From a virus, in the IMG/VR virus record IMGVR_UViG_3300027847_002834, positions 62,001-126,000 of that record: a stretch of DNA of 64,000 nucleotides, one strand, 5' to 3'. This document shows positions 24,086-33,534 of this stretch, piece after piece (position 1 is the stretch's first letter; the number at the start of each line of letters is the position of its first letter). Made by a program: the position numbers and the translations under genes. The notes below the pieces were generated by a model. That model searched no databases. It saw only the letters and a list, made by a program, of their open reading frames with translations, and was not told the origin of the DNA.

Positions 24086-26602
24086 TTAAATACTCAGAAC
24101 CACATCACTCTCAGCGTCTTGTGTATAAGAGTGTGTAATCAATGTAATGTTTTTATTGTTTGCTAACGCTTTTAAATTCTGACAAAAAGTAGAAGAATTA
24201 GCAGAATCAAGACTGTCTAATACTTCATCCAGTAAAATAATATTAAATGATTTATCATATAGATTTTCAACTAACTTTCGTAATACCATCATACAACAAA
24301 CATCAATCTGACGTTTTTCCCCACCAGATAATAACTTATGACTATCTGCCCCTGTTTCTGTATTCAATACATTCACAGAAAATCTCTCTCTGATATCTCC
24401 ACCTTTTGTTTCAGATAGGGTATCAAACGAGACTATAAATTTACCTGGTGCAATCTTTGTTAGTTCCTCACGAATTGTCTTATTCATAAAAGGAATAGAT
24501 CCATCAATTAACATCGACGGTATTCCTTTATCAGAAAATGCAATTTTCCAAAACTTATAAACTTCCAGTTTTTTATTTCCCTTTTTTATAGAAGCGGCAT
24601 AATTATTTTTTTCAACTGTCAATTCATTTAATTCACTCTTTACAGAATCTAATTTAGATTCATCTATATCAGTATCTTCTTCCAACGTATAAAGCTCATT
24701 TCGATTAAAGTCTAAAGATGCTATAAGACGAACAATAGAAGCAGTCCTTCCTTCTATTTCAAGTTTAGATTCTAACTGTTCAACTTTCTCTACTTGTATA
24801 TTAAGCAAATCTGATTCAAGTGTATATTTGGATGATAGAAACTCATTTAATATTTCTTTAGACTCTGTTTTAGATTTAATATCTATTTCATCTTCTATCT
24901 TTATTTTAAATACTTCAAAATCAGATTTAAGTTTTTTCTTTTCAGATTCTATTTGAATAGACAACTTAGACTTGTTCTCTTGGCATTCATCCATTAGCAT
25001 ATCATATTTTTCATCAATAGCTTTATCGGTTTCTTTTCTGGCAACTATAATAATATCTAACTGTTGTGTAATATCTAATATACTTGTAGAATTATCTGTT
25101 TTCTTTTTATCTCCTGTAGCTAAGAGAGTACTAAGATCTTTCTCTACCTTCTCATTTTCATCTATGAGTTTTTGTTTATAATCAGCATATAATGTTTTGA
25201 TGTTTAAGAATTCAGCCTTTATAGCTTCGATTCGATCAGTCTTTTCATTAATTAATTTCTCAATCAATTCAGATTGTTCTTGTAAATGTTGTTTATGGCT
25301 ATTGTCCTCTACCTTTTGATTACACATTAAACATGTATCAAAATCAATTTGGACTTGATGCCTTTTTTCATTTACTTCACCATTAAGAGCTTTAGCCTCT
25401 TGTTTAAGATCCTCTGACTTCTTTATAAGAGAATCAATTTGATCTTGAATGTCATATACATTAACTGACTTATTCTTTCGTGCTTTTTCAATATCATATT
25501 GTTGACTTAAAAGAACCTTCCCTCTCTCCAATTCAATAAGATCAGATTTCAATTTAGATTCGTTATCAAACGATCCTTTAATAGAAGTTTGAGTCTCTTC
25601 CGCCTTTTGACTTGTCAAGATAGTTAATGTGTCAGCCAATGTTGTGAGCTTTTGTCCCAATGTTTCACGGGTATTCGAGAAACTAGTGTCTAACTCATTT
25701 TTCATTTTAGACAAGATATCATCTTTTTCTCTTACTAGCTTACTGATAAGATTCTCTTGTTTCTTCTCTTTAGCTTCTTCCAATCCAAATAATTCATCTG
25801 ACATTTTAACTATATCTACATCTATATGGACTAGTTTTTTATTTATAGAATCCAGATCTTTCTTTGTTTTATCTTCATCAAGATCGTTAAGATCCTTTTC
25901 CATTAACGGTATTCTAATAGTCAAATCTTTAATTCTATTAGCAAGATCATCTTTCTGTGCCTGAATAAATGCAGATGTTTCAGTCAACAGAGTTTCTTTT
26001 TCTTCAAGTCTAACTTCTATTTTGTCAAACTCTCTACTCTGATTATCAACTTCTATAGTGAGAGTTTTAGAATCTTCGTCTATATATTCTTTATATCTTT
26101 TCCATTCCTCAAGTTGTAGGATAGATGAAAAAATTTGCTTTTGTTGAGAATCATTCAACGACGTAAAGAAATCCTTAACTTGCTGAGAAAAATAAATACT
26201 ATTTAAAAAAACTTGTTTAGGAACTAAAATCTGCTCTATTCTCTTATATGTATCAGTTGTAGTTTTCCCTGAAATGTCAGTTCCATTCAGATACAAATAC
26301 AACTTATTAGAATGTTTAGAATGTTTATAATAACGCTTTATTAGATATTCATCAGTGTCCACTAGAAAATCTACTTCTACTTCGAGATTTTTCCCTTCCT
26401 TTTTATTTACTAAATCTGGAAGTTCAATTCCTTCTGCTGTTTTCCCATATAAGGCAATCATTAAAGCCATAAAATAAGAAGACTTTCCTTTACCATTTGG
26501 TCCAACAATAGATACTAATTTATTATTAGGGAATTCTAATTCTGTTTCAATGTGACATCTAAAATTTACTAACTTTACTTTATTAAATTGGATATTTTTC
26601 AT
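24086..26602 (-). CDS. SbcC/Rad50/gp46-like recombination nuclease ATPase
   Basis: 838 aa. Walker A GPNGKGKSSYF lies near residue 34, followed by long coiled coils with a central zinc hook CLMCNQKV (near residue 425), then the ABC signature LSGGEKRQ and Walker B IILLDEVLDSLDS at the C-terminus. This is the complete Rad50 layout. It forms a nuclease complex with the Mre11-like partner encoded just upstream (4-base overlap) and processes broken ends for recombination-dependent replication, as T4 gp46/gp47 do. Confidence 0.96.
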   Translation of the reverse strand: MKNIQFNKVKLVNFRCHIETELEFPNNKLVSIVGPNGKGKSSYFMALMIALYGKTAEGIELPDLVNKKEGKNLEVEVDFLVDTDEYLIKRYYKHSKHSNKLYLYLNGTDISGKTTTDTYKRIEQILVPKQVFLNSIYFSQQVKDFFTSLNDSQQKQIFSSILQLEEWKRYKEYIDEDSKTLTIEVDNQSREFDKIEVRLEEKETLLTETSAFIQAQKDDLANRIKDLTIRIPLMEKDLNDLDEDKTKKDLDSINKKLVHIDVDIVKMSDELFGLEEAKEKKQENLISKLVREKDDILSKMKNELDTSFSNTRETLGQKLTTLADTLTILTSQKAEETQTSIKGSFDNESKLKSDLIELERGKVLLSQQYDIEKARKNKSVNVYDIQDQIDSLIKKSEDLKQEAKALNGEVNEKRHQVQIDFDTCLMCNQKVEDNSHKQHLQEQSELIEKLINEKTDRIEAIKAEFLNIKTLYADYKQKLIDENEKVEKDLSTLLATGDKKKTDNSTSILDITQQLDIIIVARKETDKAIDEKYDMLMDECQENKSKLSIQIESEKKKLKSDFEVFKIKIEDEIDIKSKTESKEILNEFLSSKYTLESDLLNIQVEKVEQLESKLEIEGRTASIVRLIASLDFNRNELYTLEEDTDIDESKLDSVKSELNELTVEKNNYAASIKKGNKKLEVYKFWKIAFSDKGIPSMLIDGSIPFMNKTIREELTKIAPGKFIVSFDTLSETKGGDIRERFSVNVLNTETGADSHKLLSGGEKRQIDVCCMMVLRKLVENLYDKSFNIILLDEVLDSLDSANSSTFCQNLKALANNKNITLITHSYTQDAESDVVLSI

Positions 26603-27606
26603 TCTGCCCTAGATTCTATACTTTCACATGCTAATTTCATATACTCAGGATCAGTTATTTCCATTATTTCTGCATACTTTTCAATTTTCTCTTTCCAGTT
26701 CATTGAAATATCAATGCCACGATTAGAGATATCTATAATATCAGATTCATCAATAACTGAGATATTGTTATCATTTTCTTCAATTTTGTTTTTAGTCTTC
26801 TTTCTAATTCTTACGTTATGACCATCAGCTTTAGATATAGATGCTTCTTCTAATATTTTTTTTGTATCAGAATCGTCATCTAATATATACTCTCTATATT
26901 CGGTAAATCCACTCACCTTAATAGCTTCCACTTCTAATGTTTCAGTATCATAAATTAAAAAACGTTTATCTTCATTTTTATCATTCCATGATGTATGAAT
27001 AGGACTTCCCACATACATTAATCGGGTAGTTTCATTCTTTATTTCTTGAGGTTTATGATAATGACCCAATAAAATAAGTTTGAATTTTGAAAGATGTCCC
27101 ATGTTTAAATTAGACATAATCGATATCCCGGACTGAAGTTGCGCCTCTGATAGCCCAAAATGACCTAACAGAATATCACAGGCTTCAGCCTCAAGGATAT
27201 CGACTACCATAGTACTGGACCAGGGGACCAGTAATACGTTATCTAATTTAATTGTCTCTGTATAACAACTAACATTTGAATATCCTTCAAACGCCGATAT
27301 GCTTGAAGTTTTATGATCACCAATACTAGATAAATCATGATTTCCTGATATGATCAAGAACTCTAAATCTGAATAATCTAATATTATATCTTTGAATGCA
27401 TTCTGTGCGTCTGTAAAAATTATATTCTTGTCATGATTTAGATCGCCAAGAATATCAATATTTTTTATCTTCTCTTTTCGTGCGTAATCACAAACCTTTC
27501 TTATCAATGAAATAAGATCGCTTAATCTTTTAGGTAGTCCATCTTCTTGGATATTAGAATCTCTATACCAAGACAGATGTAAATCCGCTAAGGCAATTCT
27601 TTTCAT
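26599..27606 (-). CDS. SbcD/Mre11/gp47-like nuclease subunit
   Basis: 335 aa metallophosphoesterase. Motifs in order: ADLHLSW (7-13), GDLNHD, SGNHDLSS and LLGHYHKPQE, providing the two-metal site. The C-terminal third is charged, with a DDDSD stretch, and should bind the partner ATPase. AAGGAG precedes the ATG. Partner of the gene at 24086-26602. Confidence 0.95.
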   Translation of the reverse strand: MKRIALADLHLSWYRDSNIQEDGLPKRLSDLISLIRKVCDYARKEKIKNIDILGDLNHDKNIIFTDAQNAFKDIILDYSDLEFLIISGNHDLSSIGDHKTSSISAFEGYSNVSCYTETIKLDNVLLVPWSSTMVVDILEAEACDILLGHFGLSEAQLQSGISIMSNLNMGHLSKFKLILLGHYHKPQEIKNETTRLMYVGSPIHTSWNDKNEDKRFLIYDTETLEVEAIKVSGFTEYREYILDDDSDTKKILEEASISKADGHNVRIRKKTKNKIEENDNNISVIDESDIIDISNRGIDISMNWKEKIEKYAEIMEITDPEYMKLACESIESRAE

Positions 27607-27662
27607 AATCTAAAAAATTTAAACTCCTTTTTGTTTATTCTAAAAGTCGTACAATCTTATCT

Positions 27663-28529
27663 TTACAACAGTGTTAGAATCTCAGTGTCATCGTCATCAT
27701 CTGCACCGTGTTGTATTCCCGCAGAATTTACAGCCTCTTCTTGGCTAATGACATCATGATCCATCAATAATACATAATCTTGCAAACAAGCACTTCCATC
27801 TTCCATTGATTCCATTGCTTGTTCTAATCTTTCTCTCAACATATCAGCGGGATCTACAATAGGAATGTTCATTCCTAGAAAATCTTCACGGTTTCCTACC
27901 ATTCCTGTCTGATGCTTTACTTGGCCATGGGAATTATAGTTATAATGTCCAGTATGAACAACTGCTTTTTGTTGATAGACCTTTTTACTAACTTTCTCAA
28001 GATCAAGATCAAACTTTTTAGTATTTATAATATTAATATCCAACGGTAGTTGAATTCTACCAACTGGACTATTAATATTAATTATACCTGAATGAATAAT
28101 TCTATTCACAAACAATAGAGAAAATTCATGATTAACATTGATATACTCATCATCGGTGCCTGAGAATTTTGTACAACCAGAAGGATGTCTATGAATTACT
28201 CCATTGAACCCCGCTGGTGCTTCTTCTTTAAAATCTATAGTTGCAGCAGTTACTTCTTGTTCAGGAAGCATCCACTTATTTTCCAGCATTAATATGCCAT
28301 CGACAACCTTACCCTTTAAATACAATGCAAATTCAACAGAAGAATCTGGAAGATCATATTGGATTTGTAACATGACTTCCTGTAAATCACTTGGAATTAC
28401 GACATCTACACTGTTGATTATTTGTAGAGCAGGATTTTCATTTTTCCAAACTACTTCCCCCGAACTCTTTTTTATTTTCATGTCTGCTTTAGACGTATCT
28501 ACTGATTCATCCTTTATGGTCGTTAGCAT
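27663..28529 (-). CDS. JAMM/MPN+ metalloprotease (deubiquitinase-like)
   Basis: 288 aa. Residues 113-126 read HRHPSGCTKFSGTD, an exact HxHPx6SxxD JAMM motif (His113, His115, Ser123, Asp126), with the upstream catalytic Glu likely Glu66 in SSVEFALYL. JAMM enzymes remove ubiquitin-like modifiers or cut at their C-termini. The C-terminal 100 residues are an unknown extension ending in an acidic DDDDTE tail. GAGGAAG precedes the ATG, and the first 23 bases overlap the E1 gene, so the two are coupled. PRTRC protein A, BilC and Cap3 are bacterial counterparts by role. Confidence 0.85.
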   Translation of the reverse strand: MLTTIKDESVDTSKADMKIKKSSGEVVWKNENPALQIINSVDVVIPSDLQEVMLQIQYDLPDSSVEFALYLKGKVVDGILMLENKWMLPEQEVTAATIDFKEEAPAGFNGVIHRHPSGCTKFSGTDDEYINVNHEFSLLFVNRIIHSGIININSPVGRIQLPLDINIINTKKFDLDLEKVSKKVYQQKAVVHTGHYNYNSHGQVKHQTGMVGNREDFLGMNIPIVDPADMLRERLEQAMESMEDGSACLQDYVLLMDHDVISQEEAVNSAGIQHGADDDDDTEILTLL

Positions 28530-29277
28530 TGTACACTTCCTCTGTTACCGGTTGTTGATCTACATTCTGGCCCAAATAAATTCCTTCTAATAATCGTCCT
28601 GTATCAAATGTTATAAGTTTATTAAATAAGTTATCTTTATCATTGCATGAAAAACTTCCATCGTCAATTAATGAGTATTTTGGCATTAGAATGTGATTAC
28701 ATACCAAATTTGCAACTAATTGAGCAGAGCAAACAAAAGAAGGAACTATATCATAATTCCCCCGTGCACTCGTACCCATTACAGTTGTATGTCTTGGATT
28801 TCCGTCTATTGTAACAGACAATCCATCATAACCTAATTTCCAAACCTTTGTATGTTCTGAAAACTGCTTTATATCTTTAAAGATATTATCTCTACAATCT
28901 ATAACTACCTCTGGGTAACTCCCCTTCCCCTTAAGTACTTCCAATGAGTTTTCATCATACTTTTCATTATATATAACTATATCAATATCAATTCTTCTTT
29001 CAAGGATAAGCTCTAATACTACATCTGTTTTATTTCTTCCAATATCACATATTCTAAATAACGTTCTATTCAGATTAGTATTTTCAATTGTATCCGAATC
29101 GTACATAACTAGTTTCTTAATTTGGCCAGTTAACGCCAAATTAAGAGCAACCCATGAACCTATTCCGCCAAGTCCAATTACTAGTGCACAATTATATTCT
29201 CTAAGATTTAATGATCGTTGTCTGTCACGTACTTCTTCTCCCCGATCATTAACTATATTATAAATTGATTGTGTCAT
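28507..29277 (-). CDS. E1/ThiF-family adenylating enzyme
   Basis: 256 aa, the size of MoeB/ThiF. Nucleotide loop VIGLGGIGSW (residues 33-42), acidic strand YDSDTIENTNLNR (Asp60, Asp62, Arg71), catalytic-type Lys in DIGRNKTDV (Lys83), and VVIDCRDN. A C-terminal segment IVPSFVCSAQLVAN contains a Cys that could carry a thioester. Unlike sulfur-carrier operons, no thiamine or molybdopterin genes are nearby. Its neighbours are a JAMM protease and an E2-like protein, which is the composition of a bacterial protein-conjugation cassette. Confidence 0.85.
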   Translation of the reverse strand: MTQSIYNIVNDRGEEVRDRQRSLNLREYNCALVIGLGGIGSWVALNLALTGQIKKLVMYDSDTIENTNLNRTLFRICDIGRNKTDVVLELILERRIDIDIVIYNEKYDENSLEVLKGKGSYPEVVIDCRDNIFKDIKQFSEHTKVWKLGYDGLSVTIDGNPRHTTVMGTSARGNYDIVPSFVCSAQLVANLVCNHILMPKYSLIDDGSFSCNDKDNLFNKLITFDTGRLLEGIYLGQNVDQQPVTEEVYNANDHKG

Positions 29278-29283
29278 TATAAA

Positions 29284-31407
29284 TCACTCGTTTGTTGAGT
29301 TTGTTGAATATCTAATGTCCGGTGAATTATCTATATATTGTATACAATCTGACGCGGATACTATTTTATCCTTTATATTCTTATATGCCTCCTTTTCCCA
29401 ATCTTTAGGTATTATGTCAGATTCTTTAGTCTTCTTTTTGGGTGGAGTTAATAACAATCCAAACTTTTTCCTTACTGTTTCTGAGAGAAATCCCCATGCC
29501 CTACAAATGACATCTCCACCTAATAATGAAAGATTCATGATCACCTTTTCAAAAGTTTCAGGATCATTAAAAAGCATTGGTCGGGTATATGAATTTTTAC
29601 AATAGAAATATAAAGGTTTATCACTATCGTGGGAACCATCAGGCAAAAATACACCTATAACAGTTACACCATTAGGATGTACCCAAGTTAATCTTCTATC
29701 AGAGTTTAAGATGAAAGATGATGAAACAGTTTCGGCATTACGCATTTGATCTAAAATTCGTATATATACAGATAATTCTTCAACATCAATTTTATCATCT
29801 ATAGCCTCTTTAATTACGTCTACATCTATTAATTTGCCGTCCTTAATAATTTCAACTTCATCTTTTCCATTTATTGTTCTTGAGGGAGACAGCCCTCTAT
29901 TATCATCCTTTTCATCATCTATTATTAAATCTCCTGCACCAATAGCAATCATTTTAGATTTAGATGATTTTTTAGATACTTTAAGAAATTCTGATTCTGA
30001 TTTGCATTTAACCTTTAATATTTTGTGATAATACGATTCATTATAAGCACTATCATAATTTAGAATCTGTAATAACGATTCCATTTTTATTAAATGCTCT
30101 TCAATTTTTTCCGTGGGTCCAGAAAATTTAATATTTCCTAAATCACCTAAGCATACTGAACCATCAGAAGATACATTTGGATGGGTGGATTCTGTAAAAG
30201 AAAATCCATCTCCATTAATATATAACCATTTTACTCTAAACATTCTTAACTCTTTAGGAATTATTTTACAAACACCATCTCTAAAAAATCGATCAGGTAA
30301 TATATCTATCTTCTTTTTCCATAACAAATTAGATCTATAATTACTACTAAATCGTTCATGGGTAGCTACTTCCCATCCATATTTAGTTAACAGACCAGAT
30401 ATAGTCAATCCTCTATGAAACGATTGTTGTGAGCTGTCTCGATTTTCATTTGAAGCTCGTTCTAATACTTTGGTTAATAAACTTGCATATATTTCAGATT
30501 TCCCTGATTGATAGATTGTGTCCCACTCTGCGGTAGCCATAGTGCGTTTTAATTCTTTCAAAATCCCTTCGGAATCTAAAGTAAAGTCTGCATCTGATGG
30601 GGAATATTTACATTCCTCTAATCTCTTTATAAGTTTACATATAGATTCATCTTTTCCGTCAGCTTCCCAATGTTTAATATCTATATCATGAAGTCTATTA
30701 TGAACGAATGTAATTCGATCAAGAATGTTTTCTAGTAATACATTAACCTTTTCTACATCTCTTGATCGTCCACTTCTCATCAAATATCTTAATACTGGCC
30801 ATTTTATATAAGTGGTTCCATCCACACACATAAACCCAACTAAAACTGAATTAGTTCCAACAAAGAAGACCTCTGATACTAAACTATCTTTGACATCACA
30901 AATATCTTGTAATAATCTTGAATTTACAACTGAAGTAAGATTTGCAAATCCTGGATTTCTAAATCTCATATTTGGACATATATTGACACATAATTTTCTA
31001 AATGTTACATCGGAATCATTTAAAGGAGTTCCTAAATATTTAGAAAATGACGTAGCCATACTTGCATGTGAAACTCTAGGATTACATGTAATATATTTTA
31101 AAAGATCACTAAGTCCAAAGTTTGTTATAACTAACTTGTGATTCATCTTTAATGACTTACCATATTCATCCAAGGTTAGCTGTTCGTCATAAACTAGACT
31201 ATATGAATTCAACCTATGGGTGTCACCTGGATCGTCAGATATGACATCTCTTACTACTACATTATTTACCAAATCTAAATATTTATCATTTACCAAAAGT
31301 TTAGAAAGACATTTATTTAGCTTTTCTATAAATCTTCGTTCAAATGTATAATCTCTATGGTTATCTGGGGTAAACAAACGAGAAAGGGTTTCTTGTGTTC
31401 TGCTCAT
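29284..31407 (-). CDS. Large protein with an E2-like HPN-Cys domain
   Basis: 707 aa. THPNVSSDGSVCLGDLG places His409-Pro410-Asn411 and Cys419 at the exact spacing of the E2 active site (HPN then Cys ten residues after His). It is preceded by strands (MFRVKWLYINGDGFSF) and followed by a helical segment with LLQILNYDSAYNESYY, as in bacterial E2-like families. About 330 N-terminal residues are helical and unrecognised; a Lys/Asp-rich linker (520-540) leads to a C-terminal domain of about 150 residues. It could combine conjugating and substrate-recognition functions. Seven bases separate it from the E1 gene. Confidence 0.65.
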   Translation of the reverse strand: MSRTQETLSRLFTPDNHRDYTFERRFIEKLNKCLSKLLVNDKYLDLVNNVVVRDVISDDPGDTHRLNSYSLVYDEQLTLDEYGKSLKMNHKLVITNFGLSDLLKYITCNPRVSHASMATSFSKYLGTPLNDSDVTFRKLCVNICPNMRFRNPGFANLTSVVNSRLLQDICDVKDSLVSEVFFVGTNSVLVGFMCVDGTTYIKWPVLRYLMRSGRSRDVEKVNVLLENILDRITFVHNRLHDIDIKHWEADGKDESICKLIKRLEECKYSPSDADFTLDSEGILKELKRTMATAEWDTIYQSGKSEIYASLLTKVLERASNENRDSSQQSFHRGLTISGLLTKYGWEVATHERFSSNYRSNLLWKKKIDILPDRFFRDGVCKIIPKELRMFRVKWLYINGDGFSFTESTHPNVSSDGSVCLGDLGNIKFSGPTEKIEEHLIKMESLLQILNYDSAYNESYYHKILKVKCKSESEFLKVSKKSSKSKMIAIGAGDLIIDDEKDDNRGLSPSRTINGKDEVEIIKDGKLIDVDVIKEAIDDKIDVEELSVYIRILDQMRNAETVSSSFILNSDRRLTWVHPNGVTVIGVFLPDGSHDSDKPLYFYCKNSYTRPMLFNDPETFEKVIMNLSLLGGDVICRAWGFLSETVRKKFGLLLTPPKKKTKESDIIPKDWEKEAYKNIKDKIVSASDCIQYIDNSPDIRYSTNSTNE

Positions 31408-31414
31408 ATTAAAT

Positions 31415-31448
31415 AAAAAAGGTGGCTAGAGATTTATCCCTAACCACC
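31415..31448 (-). terminator. Rho-independent terminator of the 202-aa gene
   Basis: On the minus strand GGTGGTTAG pairs with CTAGCCACC (one mismatch) around a 10-base loop, followed directly by TTTTTT. It lies 22 bases beyond the stop of the 31470-32078 gene and 8 bases before the ATG of the E2-like gene. Confidence 0.85.
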
Positions 31449-31469
31449 CTCCTCTATTTATATAATTGC

Positions 31470-32078
31470 TTACGCAGCTTTATTTACTTTGCCGACTTTC
31501 AACGAAAGAATACGACCTTCACCCAGAACGATATCAGTCTTACCGGAAATGTCGGTATTAGTTTTGACATCAGAAACAGCAAACGAGGCCATTCCTTGTT
31601 CAGTGGCATAAGTACTAATCGCGGAGAGGGTGTCATTTGCGTCCTCAACCTTGAACTTTGGTTCGCCGTTGATTACCAAAAGATACGCACCGTCAGCGAG
31701 AGACACCTTATAACCTTTCGGAAATGCCTTGTTTGGCGGGCAGTGAACATGAACACGTCCACTCTTTTTCTTTGCTGTAAACCCAGACAATGTATCAGCA
31801 GTCAATGAAGCAGGAGAACCAACCTTGACCATGGGCTTCTTAGATGCTTTGATAGTTGTCACTCCGCTGGTTCCACTTCCTGCAGAATACGTCACAAATC
31901 GACCACCATTATAAACAGAAAGCGTTCCATTTTCTACTAATGTGGTCAGTTCTTCCTTCAGCGATGCTGATGCCTTTGATGTAAAAAGTACATCCTTGGA
32001 TATTCTGGTTGCGGTTGAGTTTTCGTTTTTCTTGACATACAACACGACTTTATTACTTACACTTTTTGTTAGTGACAT
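31470..32078 (-). CDS. Possible winged-helix protein in its own transcription unit
   Basis: 202 aa, basic. Residues about 20-65 (ATRISKDVLFTSK, SLKEELTTLVENGTLSV, GGRFVTY) follow the helix-helix-wing pattern of a winged helix, with a basic Ser/Gly linker after it. A beta-rich C-terminal domain follows (RVHVHCPPNKAF, AYLLVINGEPKFKV). The gene uses more G and C than its neighbours, has AAGGA upstream, a host-type promoter candidate at 32115-32143 and a strong terminator. That suggests an independently and highly expressed early protein, perhaps a DNA-binding regulator. The fold call is tentative. Confidence 0.6.
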   Translation of the reverse strand: MSLTKSVSNKVVLYVKKNENSTATRISKDVLFTSKASASLKEELTTLVENGTLSVYNGGRFVTYSAGSGTSGVTTIKASKKPMVKVGSPASLTADTLSGFTAKKKSGRVHVHCPPNKAFPKGYKVSLADGAYLLVINGEPKFKVEDANDTLSAISTYATEQGMASFAVSDVKTNTDISGKTDIVLGEGRILSLKVGKVNKAA

Positions 32079-32112
32079 AAGGGTATAATTCCTTGGTTAA
32101 AAATAAAGAATC

Positions 32113-33534
32113 CTATTTTAATATCTTTTCTTCTATTTGCCAATTCTTTTCTGTATAGAATCCAATCCGGTACTTTGCCCGATTGATCAAATTATCATCT
32201 CCTATATCGACTAAATCTATTACGACTGGTTGTTGTTTATCTGGATGAGATCTAACAACCCGCCCAACAGCCTGTTCTAAATTAGAAACAGGAGTAGCCA
32301 ATATTAAACAATCTAATATTTCTTTATTAGTACCGTCTCTAGCACTTCCATAAGTACTAAAAACTAATCTACGCTGTAGATGAGCATCACGCTCATTCTT
32401 CGATCTTGGGATGAAGAAACCTACTTCTTCTTTGTTTTTACATGCCTGCGAGGCATGATCTAAAATTTTAATTCTATCTGCCAAAAATAATAAGTGTCTG
32501 GTCGACTTAGACACTTCCATGACCAATTTTTTTATAGCTTTTTTATACGGCTCGGACTTGACTAACAAACTCAAATATCTAGCCGTGTCAAAAAACGGTT
32601 TAATATTGTTATCCCGATCGTACTTTGTAAGATGTGTAATGTAATTTTTATGATTTTTCATAACACCATGATCAAATTTCAATAAGATCACTTTCGGTGC
32701 CATAGTGTCTATACCCGAGGAAACCGGTACGTATACCTGTCCAAGATGTTTATATATTATATCTGTATTTCCATCTAATCTACTTGGAGTAGCAGACAAA
32801 CCATAGATTCGTTTAGATGGAATCCAAATCGAAGTTCTAGAAAACTGTTCAGCACTTACCGAAGTATGACATTCATCCCATATAGCAATTCCAATTTGTG
32901 CATCATTCAATACCTTCTTCATTAGTTCGGGGGGCTTCCGCTTAACCAAACTACAAAATGTTTGAACAGTTGTGATTATTATATCCTTTTGCAAATCTTC
33001 CTCAAATGAAGAAGACCTAAGCCTAGAGATATTATCTTCCGATATATCTGTATGCTCTAAAAACTTATCGACCCATTGACTAGCTAAAGAGTCCTTATGT
33101 ACAAATATTATTGATTTTTTTCCAATTGTACATATCGAGTGGATGCTTACTACTGTCTTTCCTTCTCCAGGACTTAAACATAGTATACCATTAGTATTCG
33201 TTTCAAACCACTTGATCGACTCTTTCTGTCTTTCATTTCTTGGGACGACCTTGGAGGTTATACTTATATCCTTCCCTACAATACTTCTATCTGTTATCTG
33301 AAACATTGCAGGGAGTTCATAAAAACGTGGAATCATTAATTCGCGAGTTGACTTATCTGTATCGTAATATTTTCTAATATCAACATTTGGAGCATCACTA
33401 TCTGCCGTTTGTTGATATGACCTGGATTGTCTAGTCAAATCTCGAATTATTCTTGCAAACCATTCCTTGTCCTTATTGGAATCAACTGGAATTCGAATTG
33501 CAGAATCTTTTATGAGAGTTTGACTACATCCCAT
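32113..33534 (-). CDS. SF2 DNA helicase (UvsW-like)
   Basis: Start set at the ATG at 33534 (473 aa); an upstream TTG at 33561 would overlap QueD by 38 bases. Motif I LCLSPGEGKTVVS (near 125), motif II IWDECHT, motif III YGLSATPSR, motif V/VI region LDCLILATPVSNLEQAVGRVVR. T4 UvsW is a DEAH-type helicase that remodels branched DNA and R-loops and switches replication from origins to recombination. A host-type promoter candidate lies in the last 30 bases of this gene. Confidence 0.92.
   Translation of the reverse strand: MGCSQTLIKDSAIRIPVDSNKDKEWFARIIRDLTRQSRSYQQTADSDAPNVDIRKYYDTDKSTRELMIPRFYELPAMFQITDRSIVGKDISITSKVVPRNERQKESIKWFETNTNGILCLSPGEGKTVVSIHSICTIGKKSIIFVHKDSLASQWVDKFLEHTDISEDNISRLRSSSFEEDLQKDIIITTVQTFCSLVKRKPPELMKKVLNDAQIGIAIWDECHTSVSAEQFSRTSIWIPSKRIYGLSATPSRLDGNTDIIYKHLGQVYVPVSSGIDTMAPKVILLKFDHGVMKNHKNYITHLTKYDRDNNIKPFFDTARYLSLLVKSEPYKKAIKKLVMEVSKSTRHLLFLADRIKILDHASQACKNKEEVGFFIPRSKNERDAHLQRRLVFSTYGSARDGTNKEILDCLILATPVSNLEQAVGRVVRSHPDKQQPVVIDLVDIGDDNLINRAKYRIGFYTEKNWQIEEKILK
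32115..32143 (-). promoter_or_regulatory. Candidate sigma70-type promoter for the 202-aa gene
   Basis: Minus strand TTGGCA (32138-32143), a 17-base spacer and TAAAAT (32115-32120), inside the 3' end of the UvsW-like gene and about 37 bases before the downstream ATG. Combined with the terminator at 31415-31448 it would define a monocistronic unit. Confidence 0.5.
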
